DNA of 64,000 nt. Origin: Methyloceanibacter superfactus (GTDB lineage Bacteria > Pseudomonadota > Alphaproteobacteria > Rhizobiales > Methyloligellaceae). The notes under the pieces were generated by a model. It did no database searches and was not told the origin of the DNA. It saw only the letters and a list, made by a program, of their open reading frames with translations. Location of the stretch: assembly GCF_001723305.1 (NCBI RefSeq), contig NZ_LPWF01000037.1:1-64000 (forward strand), given 5' to 3'. Below, in pieces: positions 9,514 through 18,104 of the stretch; position 1 is the first letter of the stretch; each line of letters begins with the position of its first letter. The translations under genes were made by a program, and so were the position numbers.

Positions 9514-10464
9514 ATGCCCGTCCTTCAAGCCACAGAAGAGGCCATAGGCCAAGCCGCGCAGGCGCTTGCCAAGGGCGAGATCGTGGCGTTTCCCACCGAG
9601 ACGGTCTACGGACTCGGCGCCAACGCGCTCGACGGGGCTGCCGTGGCGAAGGTTTTCGCGGCCAAGGACCGGCCCCGCTTCAACCCGCTCATCGTGCATG
9701 TCCCCGATCTCGCCGCCGCCGAGGGCTATGCGGTGTTTGACGCCACCGCCCGGAAGCTAGCGAAAGCCTTCTGGCCCGGGCCGTTGTCGCTGGTGCTGCC
9801 GAAGCGGGCCGATTGCCCCATCGCCGACCTGGTGACCGCGGGCCTCGACACCATTGCCTTGCGCGCGCCCAACCATCCCGTGGCGCAAGCCCTGCTCGCC
9901 GCCGCCAACATGCCCATCGCCGCGCCGAGCGCCAATCGGTCGGGGCGCGTCAGCCCCACGCGCGCCGCCCATGTGGCCGCGGAGCTCGATGAGCTTCCCG
10001 CCGTGATCCTCGATGGCGGTCCCTGCGCGATGGGGCTCGAATCGACCGTGGTGAGCGTGGCGGGGCCGGAGCCCATTCTCCTGCGCCTAGGCGCGGTGCC
10101 GCGCGAGGCCATCGAGGCGGTGCTCGGGGCAAGGCTGCCGCGAGCGAAGGCGGATGCCGCCATCGCCTCCCCCGGCCAGCTCGCGCGCCATTATGCGCCG
10201 AACACGCGCTTGCGGCTCGACGCGGCGGATGTGCGCGCTGGCGAAGCGCTGCTCGCCTTCGGGCCGCATGCGCCGCAAGGCGCGCAGCAGAGCATCAATC
10301 TCAGCCCCACGAGCGACCTCGCGGAAGCGGCGACCGCGCTGTTCGCGGCGCTCAGGGAGCTCGACGCTTGCGGCGCCTCGGCCATCGCGGTGATGCCGAT
10401 CCCGAACCACGGCCTCGGCGAGGCGATCAACGATCGCTTGCAGCGTGCGGCCAAGGCGCGCTAG
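9514..10464 (+). CDS. Threonylcarbamoyl-AMP synthase, Sua5 type
   Basis: Makes L-threonylcarbamoyl-AMP from Thr, bicarbonate and ATP for the t6A37 modification of ANN-decoding tRNAs. The YrdC/Sua5 domain covers about residues 10-200 (FPTETVYGLGANA, KDRPRFNPLIVHV, APSANRSGRVSPT, SPGQLARHYAPN). At 316 residues it has the extra C-terminal Sua5 domain (about 210-316) absent from the short TsaC form. ATG at 9514 follows GGGGCC and family similarity starts within ten residues. It is divergent from the HDAC-like gene and 9 bases ahead of the FAD oxidoreductase gene, suggesting cotranscription. Confidence 0.93.
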   Translation: MPVLQATEEAIGQAAQALAKGEIVAFPTETVYGLGANALDGAAVAKVFAAKDRPRFNPLIVHVPDLAAAEGYAVFDATARKLAKAFWPGPLSLVLPKRADCPIADLVTAGLDTIALRAPNHPVAQALLAAANMPIAAPSANRSGRVSPTRAAHVAAELDELPAVILDGGPCAMGLESTVVSVAGPEPILLRLGAVPREAIEAVLGARLPRAKADAAIASPGQLARHYAPNTRLRLDAADVRAGEALLAFGPHAPQGAQQSINLSPTSDLAEAATALFAALRELDACGASAIAVMPIPNHGLGEAINDRLQRAAKAR

Positions 10465-10473
10465 CCCTCACCC

Positions 10474-11910
10474 ATGAGCGAGACCCCGAAACTCAGCCCA
10501 CCCAGTCCGGACACGCTTGATACTCTGGTGCGCATTGTCGGCGAGAGCCATGCCGTCCGCGACCCGGCGGATATGGCGCCCTATCTCACCGAGTGGCGCG
10601 ACCGCTATCAGGGCAAGGCGGCGGCGGTGCTCAAGCCCGGCTCGACGGATGAGGTCTCGGCCATCCTCAAATGCGCCAACGAGACGCTGACCGCCATCGT
10701 GCCGCAAGGCGGCAATACGGGCCTGGTGGGCGGGCAGATTCCGTTCGAGAGCGGCAGCGAGGTGGTCGTATCGCTGGAGCGGCTCACCCATGTGCGCGAC
10801 ATCGACCTCGCCTCCAACACCATGACCGTCGAAGCGGGCGTGGTGCTCCAGGCCGCACAGCAAGTGGCGGAGAGCGCCGGCCGGCTGTTCCCGCTCAGTC
10901 TCGCCTCGGAAGGGAGCTGCCAGATCGGCGGGGTGCTCGCCACCAATGCCGGCGGCGTGGCCGTTCTCGCCTATGGCAACGCGCGGGACCTCACCCTGGG
11001 CCTCGAAGTGGTCTTGGCGGATGGCCGCGTGCTGCACGGGCTGAAGCGGCTGCGCAAGGACAATACCGGCTACGACCTCAAAGACCTGTTCATCGGCTCG
11101 GAAGGCACGCTCGGTATCATTACCGCCGCGGTGCTGCGCCTGTTCCCCAGGCCGGTCGAACGGGTGACGTGCATCGCCGGGGTCAACGAGCTGGAACGGG
11201 CGACCGCGTTCTTCGCCCGGGCCTACGAGGCCGCCGGGCCGATGCTGACCGCTTTCGAAATCCTGCCGCGCGTCGGCGTCGAGTTCGTGCTGAAACATGC
11301 CGACCGCACGCGCGATCCCCTCTCCGCGCCGTATCCTTGGTATCTCCTGTTCGAGTTCTCCAGCCCGCGCGAGAGCGGCGAACCGCAGGCGATCGCCGAG
11401 GCGCTGCTGCAAGACGGCATCGAGGCGGGAGAGATCGCCGATGCCGCCATCGCCTCGTCGCTGAGCCAGGCCGGCGAGCTGTGGCGTTTACGCGAATTGA
11501 TGAGCGAGATGCAGAAGCACGAGGGCGGCAGCATCAAGCACGATGTGTCCGTGCCGGTGGCACTCGTGCCGGAATTCATCGCCCGGGCCAATCAGCTCGT
11601 GGAGCTGATGATCCCCGGCGCGCGGCCGGTGCCATTCGGCCATCTCGGCGACGGCAACATCCACTACAACGTCAGTCAACCGGTCGGCATGGACAAGGCT
11701 GTTTTTCTGGCGAATTGGGAAGCGCTCAACGCCGCGGTGCACGAGATCGTGCTCGACCTCGACGGCTCGATCAGCGCCGAGCACGGCATCGGCCGCATGA
11801 AGCGCGATCTCCTGCCCCATGCCAAGGAACCGCTGGCGCTCGAGCTGATGCGCACGATCAAAGCGAGTTTCGACCCCAACGGCATTCTCAATCCCGGCAA
11901 GCTGCTATGA
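10474..11910 (+). CDS. FAD-linked oxidase, GlcD / D-2-hydroxyacid dehydrogenase family
   Basis: A 478-residue flavoprotein of the vanillyl-alcohol-oxidase fold. The FAD-binding domain shows VPQGGNTGLVGGQIPF near residue 80 and the conserved SEGSCQIGGVLATNAGG near 145; the C-terminal substrate domain ends with the typical AEHGIGRMKRD and FDPNGILNPGKLL. Relatives oxidise D-2-hydroxyglutarate, D-lactate or glycolate; no electron-accepting subunit is adjacent, so a D-2-hydroxyacid dehydrogenase is the best guess. The stop codon overlaps the start of the following methyltransferase gene (ATGA). Confidence 0.9.
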   Translation: MSETPKLSPPSPDTLDTLVRIVGESHAVRDPADMAPYLTEWRDRYQGKAAAVLKPGSTDEVSAILKCANETLTAIVPQGGNTGLVGGQIPFESGSEVVVSLERLTHVRDIDLASNTMTVEAGVVLQAAQQVAESAGRLFPLSLASEGSCQIGGVLATNAGGVAVLAYGNARDLTLGLEVVLADGRVLHGLKRLRKDNTGYDLKDLFIGSEGTLGIITAAVLRLFPRPVERVTCIAGVNELERATAFFARAYEAAGPMLTAFEILPRVGVEFVLKHADRTRDPLSAPYPWYLLFEFSSPRESGEPQAIAEALLQDGIEAGEIADAAIASSLSQAGELWRLRELMSEMQKHEGGSIKHDVSVPVALVPEFIARANQLVELMIPGARPVPFGHLGDGNIHYNVSQPVGMDKAVFLANWEALNAAVHEIVLDLDGSISAEHGIGRMKRDLLPHAKEPLALELMRTIKASFDPNGILNPGKLL

Positions 11911-12608
11911 GCGAAAAGCCTCCCTACAAGACGCAAGACGACAAGTGGATCGCGATCGACGACTACATCGCGGAGAATTTCCTCGAGGCGGATCCCGCCC
12001 TTGACGCGGCCCTCGCCGCCAGCGAAGCGGCGGGGCTGCCGGCAATCCAAGTGGCGCCCTTGCAAGGCAAGCTGCTGATGATGCTGGCCGCGGCCATGGG
12101 CGCGCGCCGCATCCTGGAGATCGGCACGCTCGGCGGTTACAGCACAATCTGGCTGGCGCACGGCCTGGCGGAAGGCGGCCGCCTGATCACGCTCGACATG
12201 AATCCCGACTATGCGGAGGTGGCACGCGGCAATATCGCCAATGCGGGGCTGGCGGACCGGGTCGAGATCCGCGTCGGCAAGGCCCTCGATACATTGCCCC
12301 TACTCGAGGCGGAAGGCGCCGGACCGTTCGATCTCATCTTCATCGACGCCGACAAGCCGAGCACGCCCGACTATTTCGATTGGGCGGTGAGGCTCGCGCG
12401 TCAGGGAAGCCTGATCGTCGTCGACAATGTTGTGCGCGAAGGCGCGATCCTCGCCGCGCAGAGCGACAACAAGCATGTGAAGGGCTTGCGCGGCTTCTAT
12501 GCGCGCGCCGCCGCCGATCCGCGCGTCACCGCCACGGCCATCCAAACCGTCGGCAATAAAGGCCATGACGGTCTGGCCATCATGCTGGTGACAGCGGAGC
12601 CCGACTAA
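11907..12608 (+). CDS. SAM-dependent O-methyltransferase (caffeoyl-CoA OMT family)
   Basis: A 233-residue class I methyltransferase. The SAM site is EIGTLGGYSTIWLA near residue 73, then TLDMNPDYAEVARGN and the metal-binding region FIDADKPSTPDYFDWA, with VVDNVVREG, as in the Mg-dependent catechol or caffeoyl-CoA O-methyltransferases. Substrate unknown. ATG at 11907 sits in an ATGA overlap with the FAD oxidase, so the two are translationally coupled and may act in one pathway. Confidence 0.9.
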   Translation: MSEKPPYKTQDDKWIAIDDYIAENFLEADPALDAALAASEAAGLPAIQVAPLQGKLLMMLAAAMGARRILEIGTLGGYSTIWLAHGLAEGGRLITLDMNPDYAEVARGNIANAGLADRVEIRVGKALDTLPLLEAEGAGPFDLIFIDADKPSTPDYFDWAVRLARQGSLIVVDNVVREGAILAAQSDNKHVKGLRGFYARAAADPRVTATAIQTVGNKGHDGLAIMLVTAEPD

Positions 12609-12617
12609 ACCGAACGC

Positions 12618-12884
12618 CTAGAGCTGGCCTTCCATTTTGCGCGTCACGCTGCGTGTCACCTGGCTTTTCGGCGCATTACACTTCTCGATATACGCATCCT
12701 TATCATCGCCGGTAAGGCTGCGATTGGCCGCTTGCTTCTGGCAAACTTCTGGCATTTCCGCAGCGGTCACCGCTTGGCCGCCACCCTCTCCGCTCTCCTC
12801 GTCTTCGGCGCGGACGGGATTTACCGCGAGCACGAGGCCCGAGATGGCGAAACAAATCGTCAGCAACGAGAGTTTGCGATTCAT
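12618..12884 (-). CDS. Small exported protein resembling a PsiF repeat
   Basis: An 88-residue protein with a clear signal peptide (LLTICFAISGLVLAVNPVRA, cleavage before EDEE). The mature part holds CQKQAANRSLTGDDKDAYIEKCN, whose two Cys about 23 residues apart and the L-x-G-D-x-x-x-A-Y/F-x-x-x-C pattern resemble the PsiF repeat of small periplasmic proteins. PsiF is phosphate-starvation induced in E. coli, with unknown function. It converges on the O-methyltransferase gene, with 9 bases between them. Confidence 0.7.
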   Translation of the reverse strand: MNRKLSLLTICFAISGLVLAVNPVRAEDEESGEGGGQAVTAAEMPEVCQKQAANRSLTGDDKDAYIEKCNAPKSQVTRSVTRKMEGQL

Positions 12885-13036
12885 ATTTCGAATCCTCTAC
12901 GGTATGCTTCTTCGGAAGCATTATCGGTATCATACGGGGCATTGTACTCCAATCCCTCGCCGATAATGTAGGGCATTAAATTTTGGTCAGATCGACGCGA
13001 GCCCGAAACTTGAGAGCAGTAGATGGGAGGTTAGCC

Positions 13037-13260
13037 TTGAAAAAGATCAGCTTGGCCATTGCTTCAGTCGCGGTCGTCTTCGGTGTCATTTCGGCGGCGC
13101 CTCGCAGGCGCTTGCCTGCTATTGCGAGGCAAAGAGCAGCTCCGCGTGGGGTTGGGGCCAGTCCGCGTCTTGTGGCTGGGCGGAAAGCAAAGCTCTGGTC
13201 GAGTGCGCCAAGCGCACACCCCGGGGCAGCTATTGCTGGATTACTTTCTGCCAGGGATAG
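13037..13260 (+). CDS. Small exported Cys/Trp-rich protein (frameshifted)
   Basis: Reading from TTG 13037 gives a good signal peptide (LKKISLAIASVAVVFGVISA) with GGGAGG upstream. The frame then runs into Arg-rich nonsense, whereas another frame gives ASQALACYCEAKSSSAWGWG and SKALVECAKRTPRGS, ending at TAG 13258-13260. One base is therefore missing near 13097. The joined product has about 74 residues. The ALVECAKRTPRGSYC pattern resembles DUF4189-type exported proteins; function unknown. ATG/GTG starts in the downstream frame are absent, which supports the join. Confidence 0.55.
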
Positions 13261-13282
13261 CGGACCGCGCTGTTAGACGGCC

Positions 13283-14164
13283 TCATTTCTGCGCGAGCAA
13301 CTCCGCGTGGGCCTTCTCGATCGCTTCCATCTCGCTTTGGTCCAGCGTCGGGAATTTAAGATCGAGCGCCTCCATGTGCTCAGCGAGCGCGCCGGCGACG
13401 ACGAGGCGTGCGAACCACTTCTTGTCGCATGGCACCACGTACCACGGGGCATCCTTGGTCGCGGTATTGCGGATCGTATCCTCGTAGACCTCTTGATACT
13501 GATCCCACAGCTTGCGCTCGGCCACGTCATAGGGCGAGAATTTCCAATGCTTGTCCGGATCGTCGACGCGGGCCAGTAGCCGCTTCAGCTGCTCTTCCTT
13601 GGAGATGTTGAGGAAGAATTTGAGCGGCACGGTGCCGCTGCGCGCGAGACGCTGCTCGAAATTGTTGATGTCCTGATAGCGCTCTTTCCAGATGTCCTTG
13701 GTGACAAGCTGCGGTGGAATGTTCTGCTTCGCCAGCAACTCGGGATGCACGCGCACCACGATGGTCTCCTCGTAATAGGAGCGGTTGAAGATGCCGATAT
13801 GGCCGCGCATGGGCAGCGCCAAGTTGCAGCGCCAGAGGAAATCATGAGCGAGTTCCAGGTGGCTCGGCTGCTTGAAGGAATGCACCGAGCAGCCTTGCGG
13901 ATTGACGCCCGACAGCACGTGCTTGATGACGCCGTCCTTGCCGGCGGTGTCGATGCCTTGCAGGACCATGAGGATGGCCCATTTTCCTTCCGCGTAAAGC
14001 CGTTCCTGGAGCCTGGCGAGCTTCTTGACGCCGACCTCCAGGATCTCCTTGCCGTCCTGCTTGTCGAAATCAACATCGCCGATATCGCTGGGGTCGAAGT
14101 CCTTGAGCTTGAACTTGTCACCGTCGGTGACGCGAAACCGCTCGATGATCTTGGATGGCAGCAT
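13283..14164 (-). CDS. ppk2: Polyphosphate kinase 2 family protein
   Basis: Transfers phosphate between polyphosphate and nucleotides. The 293-residue single PPK2 domain contains the Walker A-like QGIDTAGKDGVIKHV near residue 68, the lid region with FLWRCNLALPMRGHIGIFNRSYYEE, and the Walker B-like FFLNISKEEQLKRL near 180, then PWYVVPCDKKWFAR. The family includes enzymes that phosphorylate AMP, ADP or GDP; the subclass cannot be fixed by eye. ATG at 14164 follows a strong GGGAGGA. The SRAP gene lies 36 bases upstream on the same strand. Confidence 0.9.
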   Translation of the reverse strand: MLPSKIIERFRVTDGDKFKLKDFDPSDIGDVDFDKQDGKEILEVGVKKLARLQERLYAEGKWAILMVLQGIDTAGKDGVIKHVLSGVNPQGCSVHSFKQPSHLELAHDFLWRCNLALPMRGHIGIFNRSYYEETIVVRVHPELLAKQNIPPQLVTKDIWKERYQDINNFEQRLARSGTVPLKFFLNISKEEQLKRLLARVDDPDKHWKFSPYDVAERKLWDQYQEVYEDTIRNTATKDAPWYVVPCDKKWFARLVVAGALAEHMEALDLKFPTLDQSEMEAIEKAHAELLAQK

Positions 14165-14200
14165 GGTCCTCCCTCATTCTCGTTCTCTGCCGCTGCTCCC

Positions 14201-14880
14201 CTAGAGTAGAGAGAGCTGGAGCGGCTCCTGGATGCCCGGCTCGTCTTTTCGCGAATCGTTGATTTTCGGGTGCATCTCCACCGCCTCGAACAGATCGTCG
14301 GCGGCGGGTCCAAGGATGGCAAGCGCTTCCTCGGCGCTCACGCCCTCGACATCGAGCCACGCCTCGAACTGTTCCGGCTCGATCACCACCGGCATACGGT
14401 CGTGAAGCGCCGCGACGGTGCGATTGGCCTCACAGGTCAGGATGGTGACCGTGTCGATCTCGCCGCCGGCAGGGTCCTGCCAGGTCTCGTAAAGCCCGGC
14501 GAAAGCGATCAGGCGCGGTTCACGCGGGCGCAGGTGAAACGGCCGCTTCTTGCCCTTCGCGCCGGTCCATTCATAGAAACCGTCGGCCGGGATCAGGCAG
14601 CGCCGCCGGCGCATGGCGTGACGGAAGGAAGGCTTCTCCAGCACCGCCTCGGAGCGGGCGTTGATGAGCGTGGGGAACCGCTTCGGGTCCTTGACGAACG
14701 GCGGCAGCAGGCCCCAGCGCATCAGCCGAAAGCGGCGTGTTCCCTGCCCGTCGCGACACACCACGGGAATGGCTTGCGTCGGCGCGATATTGTAGCGCGC
14801 CGGAAAGTTCGGCTTGTCCGCATAGCCGAAATAGGCACGCACGCCTCCGGAGGCGAAGTCAAATTGTAGCGCGAGCACAT
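14201..14880 (-). CDS. SOS-response-associated peptidase / abasic-site shield (SRAP, YedK/HMCES)
   Basis: SRAP proteins form a thiazolidine crosslink with abasic sites in single-stranded DNA through the Cys after the start Met. The long frame from 14908 lacks that Cys, but ATG at 14880 with GAAGG upstream reads MCSRYNLTSPPEA, the expected beginning, in a neighbouring frame; a lost G near 14841 joins it to VRAYFGYADKPNFPARYNIAPTQ. Other motifs are NARSE, CLIPADGFYEW (with the catalytic Glu) and HDRMPV with its His. The corrected protein has about 226 residues. Divergent from the hypothetical gene at 14954. Confidence 0.87.
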
Positions 14881-14953
14881 ATTGGTGCCTTCGGTAACCC
14901 TTTGGCAATCATGATGAGGCAGCTTCTAGTTGAAGCCCCTTAGGGAATACGCC

Positions 14954-15553
14954 ATGTCCCCCGACGAGAATCGTAACGCCCGCGCGGTGGAAATCCAGGA
15001 AGATGTGACCCGCGAGGATATCGTCTCGGCCTTCCGGACCGCCATGGTCGGTCATTTCCGCTCGCACATTCCGGGCACCAACATCAACGAAACTACGCTG
15101 CTCGCCAGCGACTATCTCAATCATTTCCACGAACTCGTCATGCTGCTCGAGGCTCTGTCCTCCGAGCCGCAAGGATTCTCCGAGGATCTTCTCTCCTGGC
15201 GTCCGCTGACCTATGAGGAGCATTTCTCGCAGTCAGGATTCCGGGACAAGAATCTGGCGATCGCCGCCTATCGGCGCGCGCCGTCCAAGGTCCGGGCCCG
15301 GTTCGACGAGGCGGTGGCGCGGTTGCACGGCGAGGCGCTCACCCTGGTGGGCAGCGTCGGCGCTCAGCTCAATAGCGGTCAGAGCCTGGACAAGACCTGT
15401 CGAGAGGCCGCCTCGCGGCTGCGGATCCTGATCGACGAGGCCAATTCCATCGCCAATGGCGAGATCGCCGCCGACCGGGGCGATGCCGAGGCGCAAGGCG
15501 AGGTCGGCGGTCAGGCGGCCATCGACGCCCTGTTCGGGACCCGCTCGGCCTAG
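14954..15553 (+). CDS. Hypothetical cytoplasmic protein
   Basis: A 199-residue protein I do not recognise. It has no signal peptide or membrane segment. The middle is rich in charged and aromatic residues (NHFHELVMLLEAL, LLSWRPLTYEEHFSQSGF), and the C-terminal half looks helical (DEAVARLHGEALTLVGSV, ASRLRILIDEANSIANGE). ATG at 14954 follows AGGGAA by 6 bases; a TTG at 14930 is possible but less likely. It is divergent from the SRAP gene and 75 bases ahead of the TIGR02301 gene. Confidence 0.7.
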   Translation: MSPDENRNARAVEIQEDVTREDIVSAFRTAMVGHFRSHIPGTNINETTLLASDYLNHFHELVMLLEALSSEPQGFSEDLLSWRPLTYEEHFSQSGFRDKNLAIAAYRRAPSKVRARFDEAVARLHGEALTLVGSVGAQLNSGQSLDKTCREAASRLRILIDEANSIANGEIAADRGDAEAQGEVGGQAAIDALFGTRSA

Positions 15554-15628
15554 GCCAGCCAATCTGAACCGGCGCCAGGCCCGTTCGCTCGGCTAGATTT
15601 CACCATGAATTGGGGGTAGTGAGACCCC

Positions 15629-16300
15629 ATGATCCTGCGCTCAAAACGGCGTTTCTGGCTTGGCTTCGCGGTGCTGTTCCTGGCCGCCGCCACCATGGCT
15701 TTCGCGCCCGTGGCCCAGGCCCAATTCTTTTGGTGGTTCGACCAGCCCCGCGCCAAGAAGAAGCAGCGTACCGTGAAGCCTCGGCCGCCGGGCGACGACC
15801 TGCCTCCGATCGTGCCGCGCGAGAGCACCGCGCCGCCGCCACCGGACGACCGGCCCTATGACAACAAGCTGATGCGGCTCGCCGAGATCCTTGGCGCGGT
15901 GCATTACCTGCGCGAGCTTTGCGGCGCCGACGAAGGCCAGTTGTGGCGCGGGCAGATGAAGGAGATCCTCAGAAACGAGGGCACCACCGCGGTGCGCCGC
16001 GCCAAGCTGGTGAACAGCTTCAACGACGGTTACCGGGGCTATCGCCGCACCTACCGCACCTGCACGCAATCGGCCACGCTGGCCACGCGGCGGTTCTCCA
16101 CCGAAGGGGCCACCATCGCCGCTTCCCTGGCGCAGACCTCCGTTTTCGCCAGCGGACCGCCGGCTCAGGCCCAGAACGACGCGCCCCAGACGCGGCAGCA
16201 CAAGGCGCCGATACCACCGCCGCCACGCCGCGCCGACGGACGCGGGCCCGGAACCGCCCGACTAGCCGCGTCCCAATTAAGTGTAACAGTTAACCGTTAG
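15629..16300 (+). CDS. TIGR02301-family exported protein
   Basis: A 223-residue alphaproteobacterial protein. A signal peptide (FWLGFAVLFLAAATMAFAPVAQA) is followed by a Pro-rich linker and then the TIGR02301 core: YDNKLMRLAEILGAVHYLREL, CGADEGQLWRGQMKEIL, SFNDGYRGYRRTYRTC, and EGATIAASLAQT. Two Cys in the core probably pair in the periplasm. The Pro/Arg-rich C-terminal tail (PIPPPPRRADGRG) is not part of the family core. Function unknown. Confidence 0.85.
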   Translation: MILRSKRRFWLGFAVLFLAAATMAFAPVAQAQFFWWFDQPRAKKKQRTVKPRPPGDDLPPIVPRESTAPPPPDDRPYDNKLMRLAEILGAVHYLRELCGADEGQLWRGQMKEILRNEGTTAVRRAKLVNSFNDGYRGYRRTYRTCTQSATLATRRFSTEGATIAASLAQTSVFASGPPAQAQNDAPQTRQHKAPIPPPPRRADGRGPGTARLAASQLSVTVNR

Positions 16301-16339
16301 TTCACTCTGTCCCACAGGCGGCAGAACAGGGGTGTAATT

Positions 16340-16633
16340 GTGACCCCTGAGTTCCTGTCACCAAGGGGCATTACTTTGCGGACGGCGAAGCGATCACTGC
16401 AATCTTCGGCCGGCGACGCCCAGAAGCAGGCGGCGCTGCGCTATATCCTCGATGCCTGGGAGGAAGCCCTCCATGACGGCATCGAGCCGGAGATGCTCGC
16501 CAACGCGGCACTGTATGCGGCCCTTGCGGATCTGGTCGACGTTTATGGCGAGGACGCCGTGGCCAAGATGACCTCTGGTCTCTCGCGCCGCATTCAGCAT
16601 GGCGAGTTCACGCTCAGGCGCACCGCTCAGTAA
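16340..16633 (+). CDS. Hypothetical protein
   Basis: A 97-residue soluble protein, mostly helical and acidic in the middle (YILDAWEEALHDGIEPEMLANAAL), with no signal peptide or Cys. GTG at 16340 is preceded by CAGGGG. I do not recognise a family; the sequence resembles small conserved alphaproteobacterial proteins of unknown role. It lies 39 bases after the TIGR02301 gene and converges on lysE. Confidence 0.65.
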   Translation: MTPEFLSPRGITLRTAKRSLQSSAGDAQKQAALRYILDAWEEALHDGIEPEMLANAALYAALADLVDVYGEDAVAKMTSGLSRRIQHGEFTLRRTAQ

Positions 16634-16642
16634 CGCCCTTCC

Positions 16643-17311
16643 CTAGCGGAAATAGCGTAGCAATCCCTCGATAATCAGAGCCACGCCGAAGCCGAACAGC
16701 ACGACACCGGCGATGCGGTTGATGACGTTCAGCCGGCTCTCGGTGAGCTTGTGGCGGAACGTGGCGATCAGTTCGGACAGACCGAGCCACCACAACAGGC
16801 TGCCGCCCATGATGGCGGCCACCAGAATCAGCGCCTCGAGATTGGTGTTGAGGCCGCCGATCAGCGAGCCCAAGCCGCCGATCATCGCCGCCATGCCGAG
16901 AATAGCGCCGGGATTGGTGACGGTCAGAACGAAGGTCTGCGGGATGATGCCGGCATGCTCGAAGAGATGGGACCGCTCGTTGACCGGTGTCGCCAGGACG
17001 GGCCGGCACAGGAGGAGAGCCAAGCCGAAGCCGATCAAGAGCAAGCCGCCGACGAATTGGATCGCGTCGCCATAGGAGACCATCACGTCGGAGATCGCCG
17101 CAATGCTGAAGGCGCCGGCGGCGGCGAGAACGCCGTCACCGAGAACCGCGCCCAATCCCGCGGCAAGGCCGCCCCAGAATCCGCGCGACACCGCCCGTTG
17201 AATGACGAGCACGTTGACGGGCCCGATTGGGGCGGCCATCAACACGCCGATACCAAGCCCGGCAAGCACCAGCTGAATGCCGGAGAGCACAATTTGGGCG
17301 CCTGCTTGCAA
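16643..17311 (-). CDS. LysE-family translocator
   Basis: A 222-residue inner-membrane amino-acid or metabolite exporter of the LysE/RhtB superfamily. About six hydrophobic segments are visible. The N-terminal signature GVLMAAPIGPVNVLVIQRAVSRG and the NPGAILGMAAMIGG loop are family hallmarks. The substrate cannot be inferred from the sequence or the neighbours, and no LysG-like regulator is adjacent. Confidence 0.9.
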   Translation of the reverse strand: MQAGAQIVLSGIQLVLAGLGIGVLMAAPIGPVNVLVIQRAVSRGFWGGLAAGLGAVLGDGVLAAAGAFSIAAISDVMVSYGDAIQFVGGLLLIGFGLALLLCRPVLATPVNERSHLFEHAGIIPQTFVLTVTNPGAILGMAAMIGGLGSLIGGLNTNLEALILVAAIMGGSLLWWLGLSELIATFRHKLTESRLNVINRIAGVVLFGFGVALIIEGLLRYFR

Positions 17312-17439
17312 AGCCTCTGGCCTATTCGCCGGTCAAGAAACGGGCGGAAACGCCGCCGCCGCGCATTTGCGCCATCGAGAGCCGCACTTGCGCTTGTTCG
17401 CCGTTCTGCGAAATTGATCGAGCACTCATGGAGTGATGC

Positions 17440-18104
17440 ATGAATCGCCAAAAAAATTTGTTCATGATTGCCCTGGCCGCATTGGTAGCGGGCGCTGCCG
17501 TGATTGTCTACGCTCAGGACGGCGAGAAATCCGCGACTCCGCAGCCCAAGCCGGCCGCGGGCGCAGCCGAAGCCGGGGGCGATCGCCAGGCCGAAGGGCC
17601 AGGCATTTCACCCGCCCCGAAGACGGATGCAGGCGCCCAGGACGGCAATGCGCCGAAGGCGCTATACGACCTGAGCGCGCTGCCGAAGCCCGTACAGCGC
17701 ATGTTGACCGAGATCATCTTCGCGGCTGAGACCGGCGATATCGAGGCGATGCGCCCCGTGCTCGAATCGAACGAGCTGAAGCCCATGGTCGCAGCCGAGT
17801 TTGTGAGCGATCCAATCGCCTACTGGAAGAGCCAATCCGCCGACGGCACCGGCCGCGACGTGCTGGCCGCCATGCTGAACATGCTGGCTCGGGCTTCGTC
17901 CTCAGCGGCAAGGGCCATGACGCCACCTATGTCTGGCCGTATTTCGCCGAGGTCGACATCACCAAGCTGACGCCGGCGCAAGAGGTGGAGTTTTACCGGG
18001 CGGTGCCGCCGCATCTTGCCGTGCCCATGAAGAAGAGCGGCAAATACACCTACTACCGGCTCGGCATCTCGCCGTCCGGCGTATGGCATTATTTCGTGCA
18101 GTGA
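17440..18104 (+). CDS. Hypothetical exported protein (frameshifted)
   Basis: Starts MNRQKNLFMIALAALVAGAA, a signal peptide or anchor, followed by a low-complexity Ala/Pro/Gly linker and a globular domain (DLSALPKPVQRMLTEIIFAAETG, PVLESNELKPMVAAEF). The frame is lost near 17885; the sequence continues in another frame as SGFVLSGKGHDATYVWPYF and ends YYRLGISPSGVWHYFVQ at 18104. The joined product has about 221 residues. The domain looks like an exported protein family of Hyphomicrobiales with no known function. Its stop codon abuts that of convergent dihydroorotase. Confidence 0.7.

Noticed and set aside
10671-12608. Long plus-strand open frame over the FAD oxidase gene
   Set aside because: Only its last third (from 11907) is the O-methyltransferase; the rest is an Arg-rich shadow of the real gene.
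16276-16295. TAAC/GTTA-rich near-palindrome at the end of the TIGR02301 gene
   Set aside because: Spacing is not that of a CtrA site, and most of it is coding; no partner site seen.
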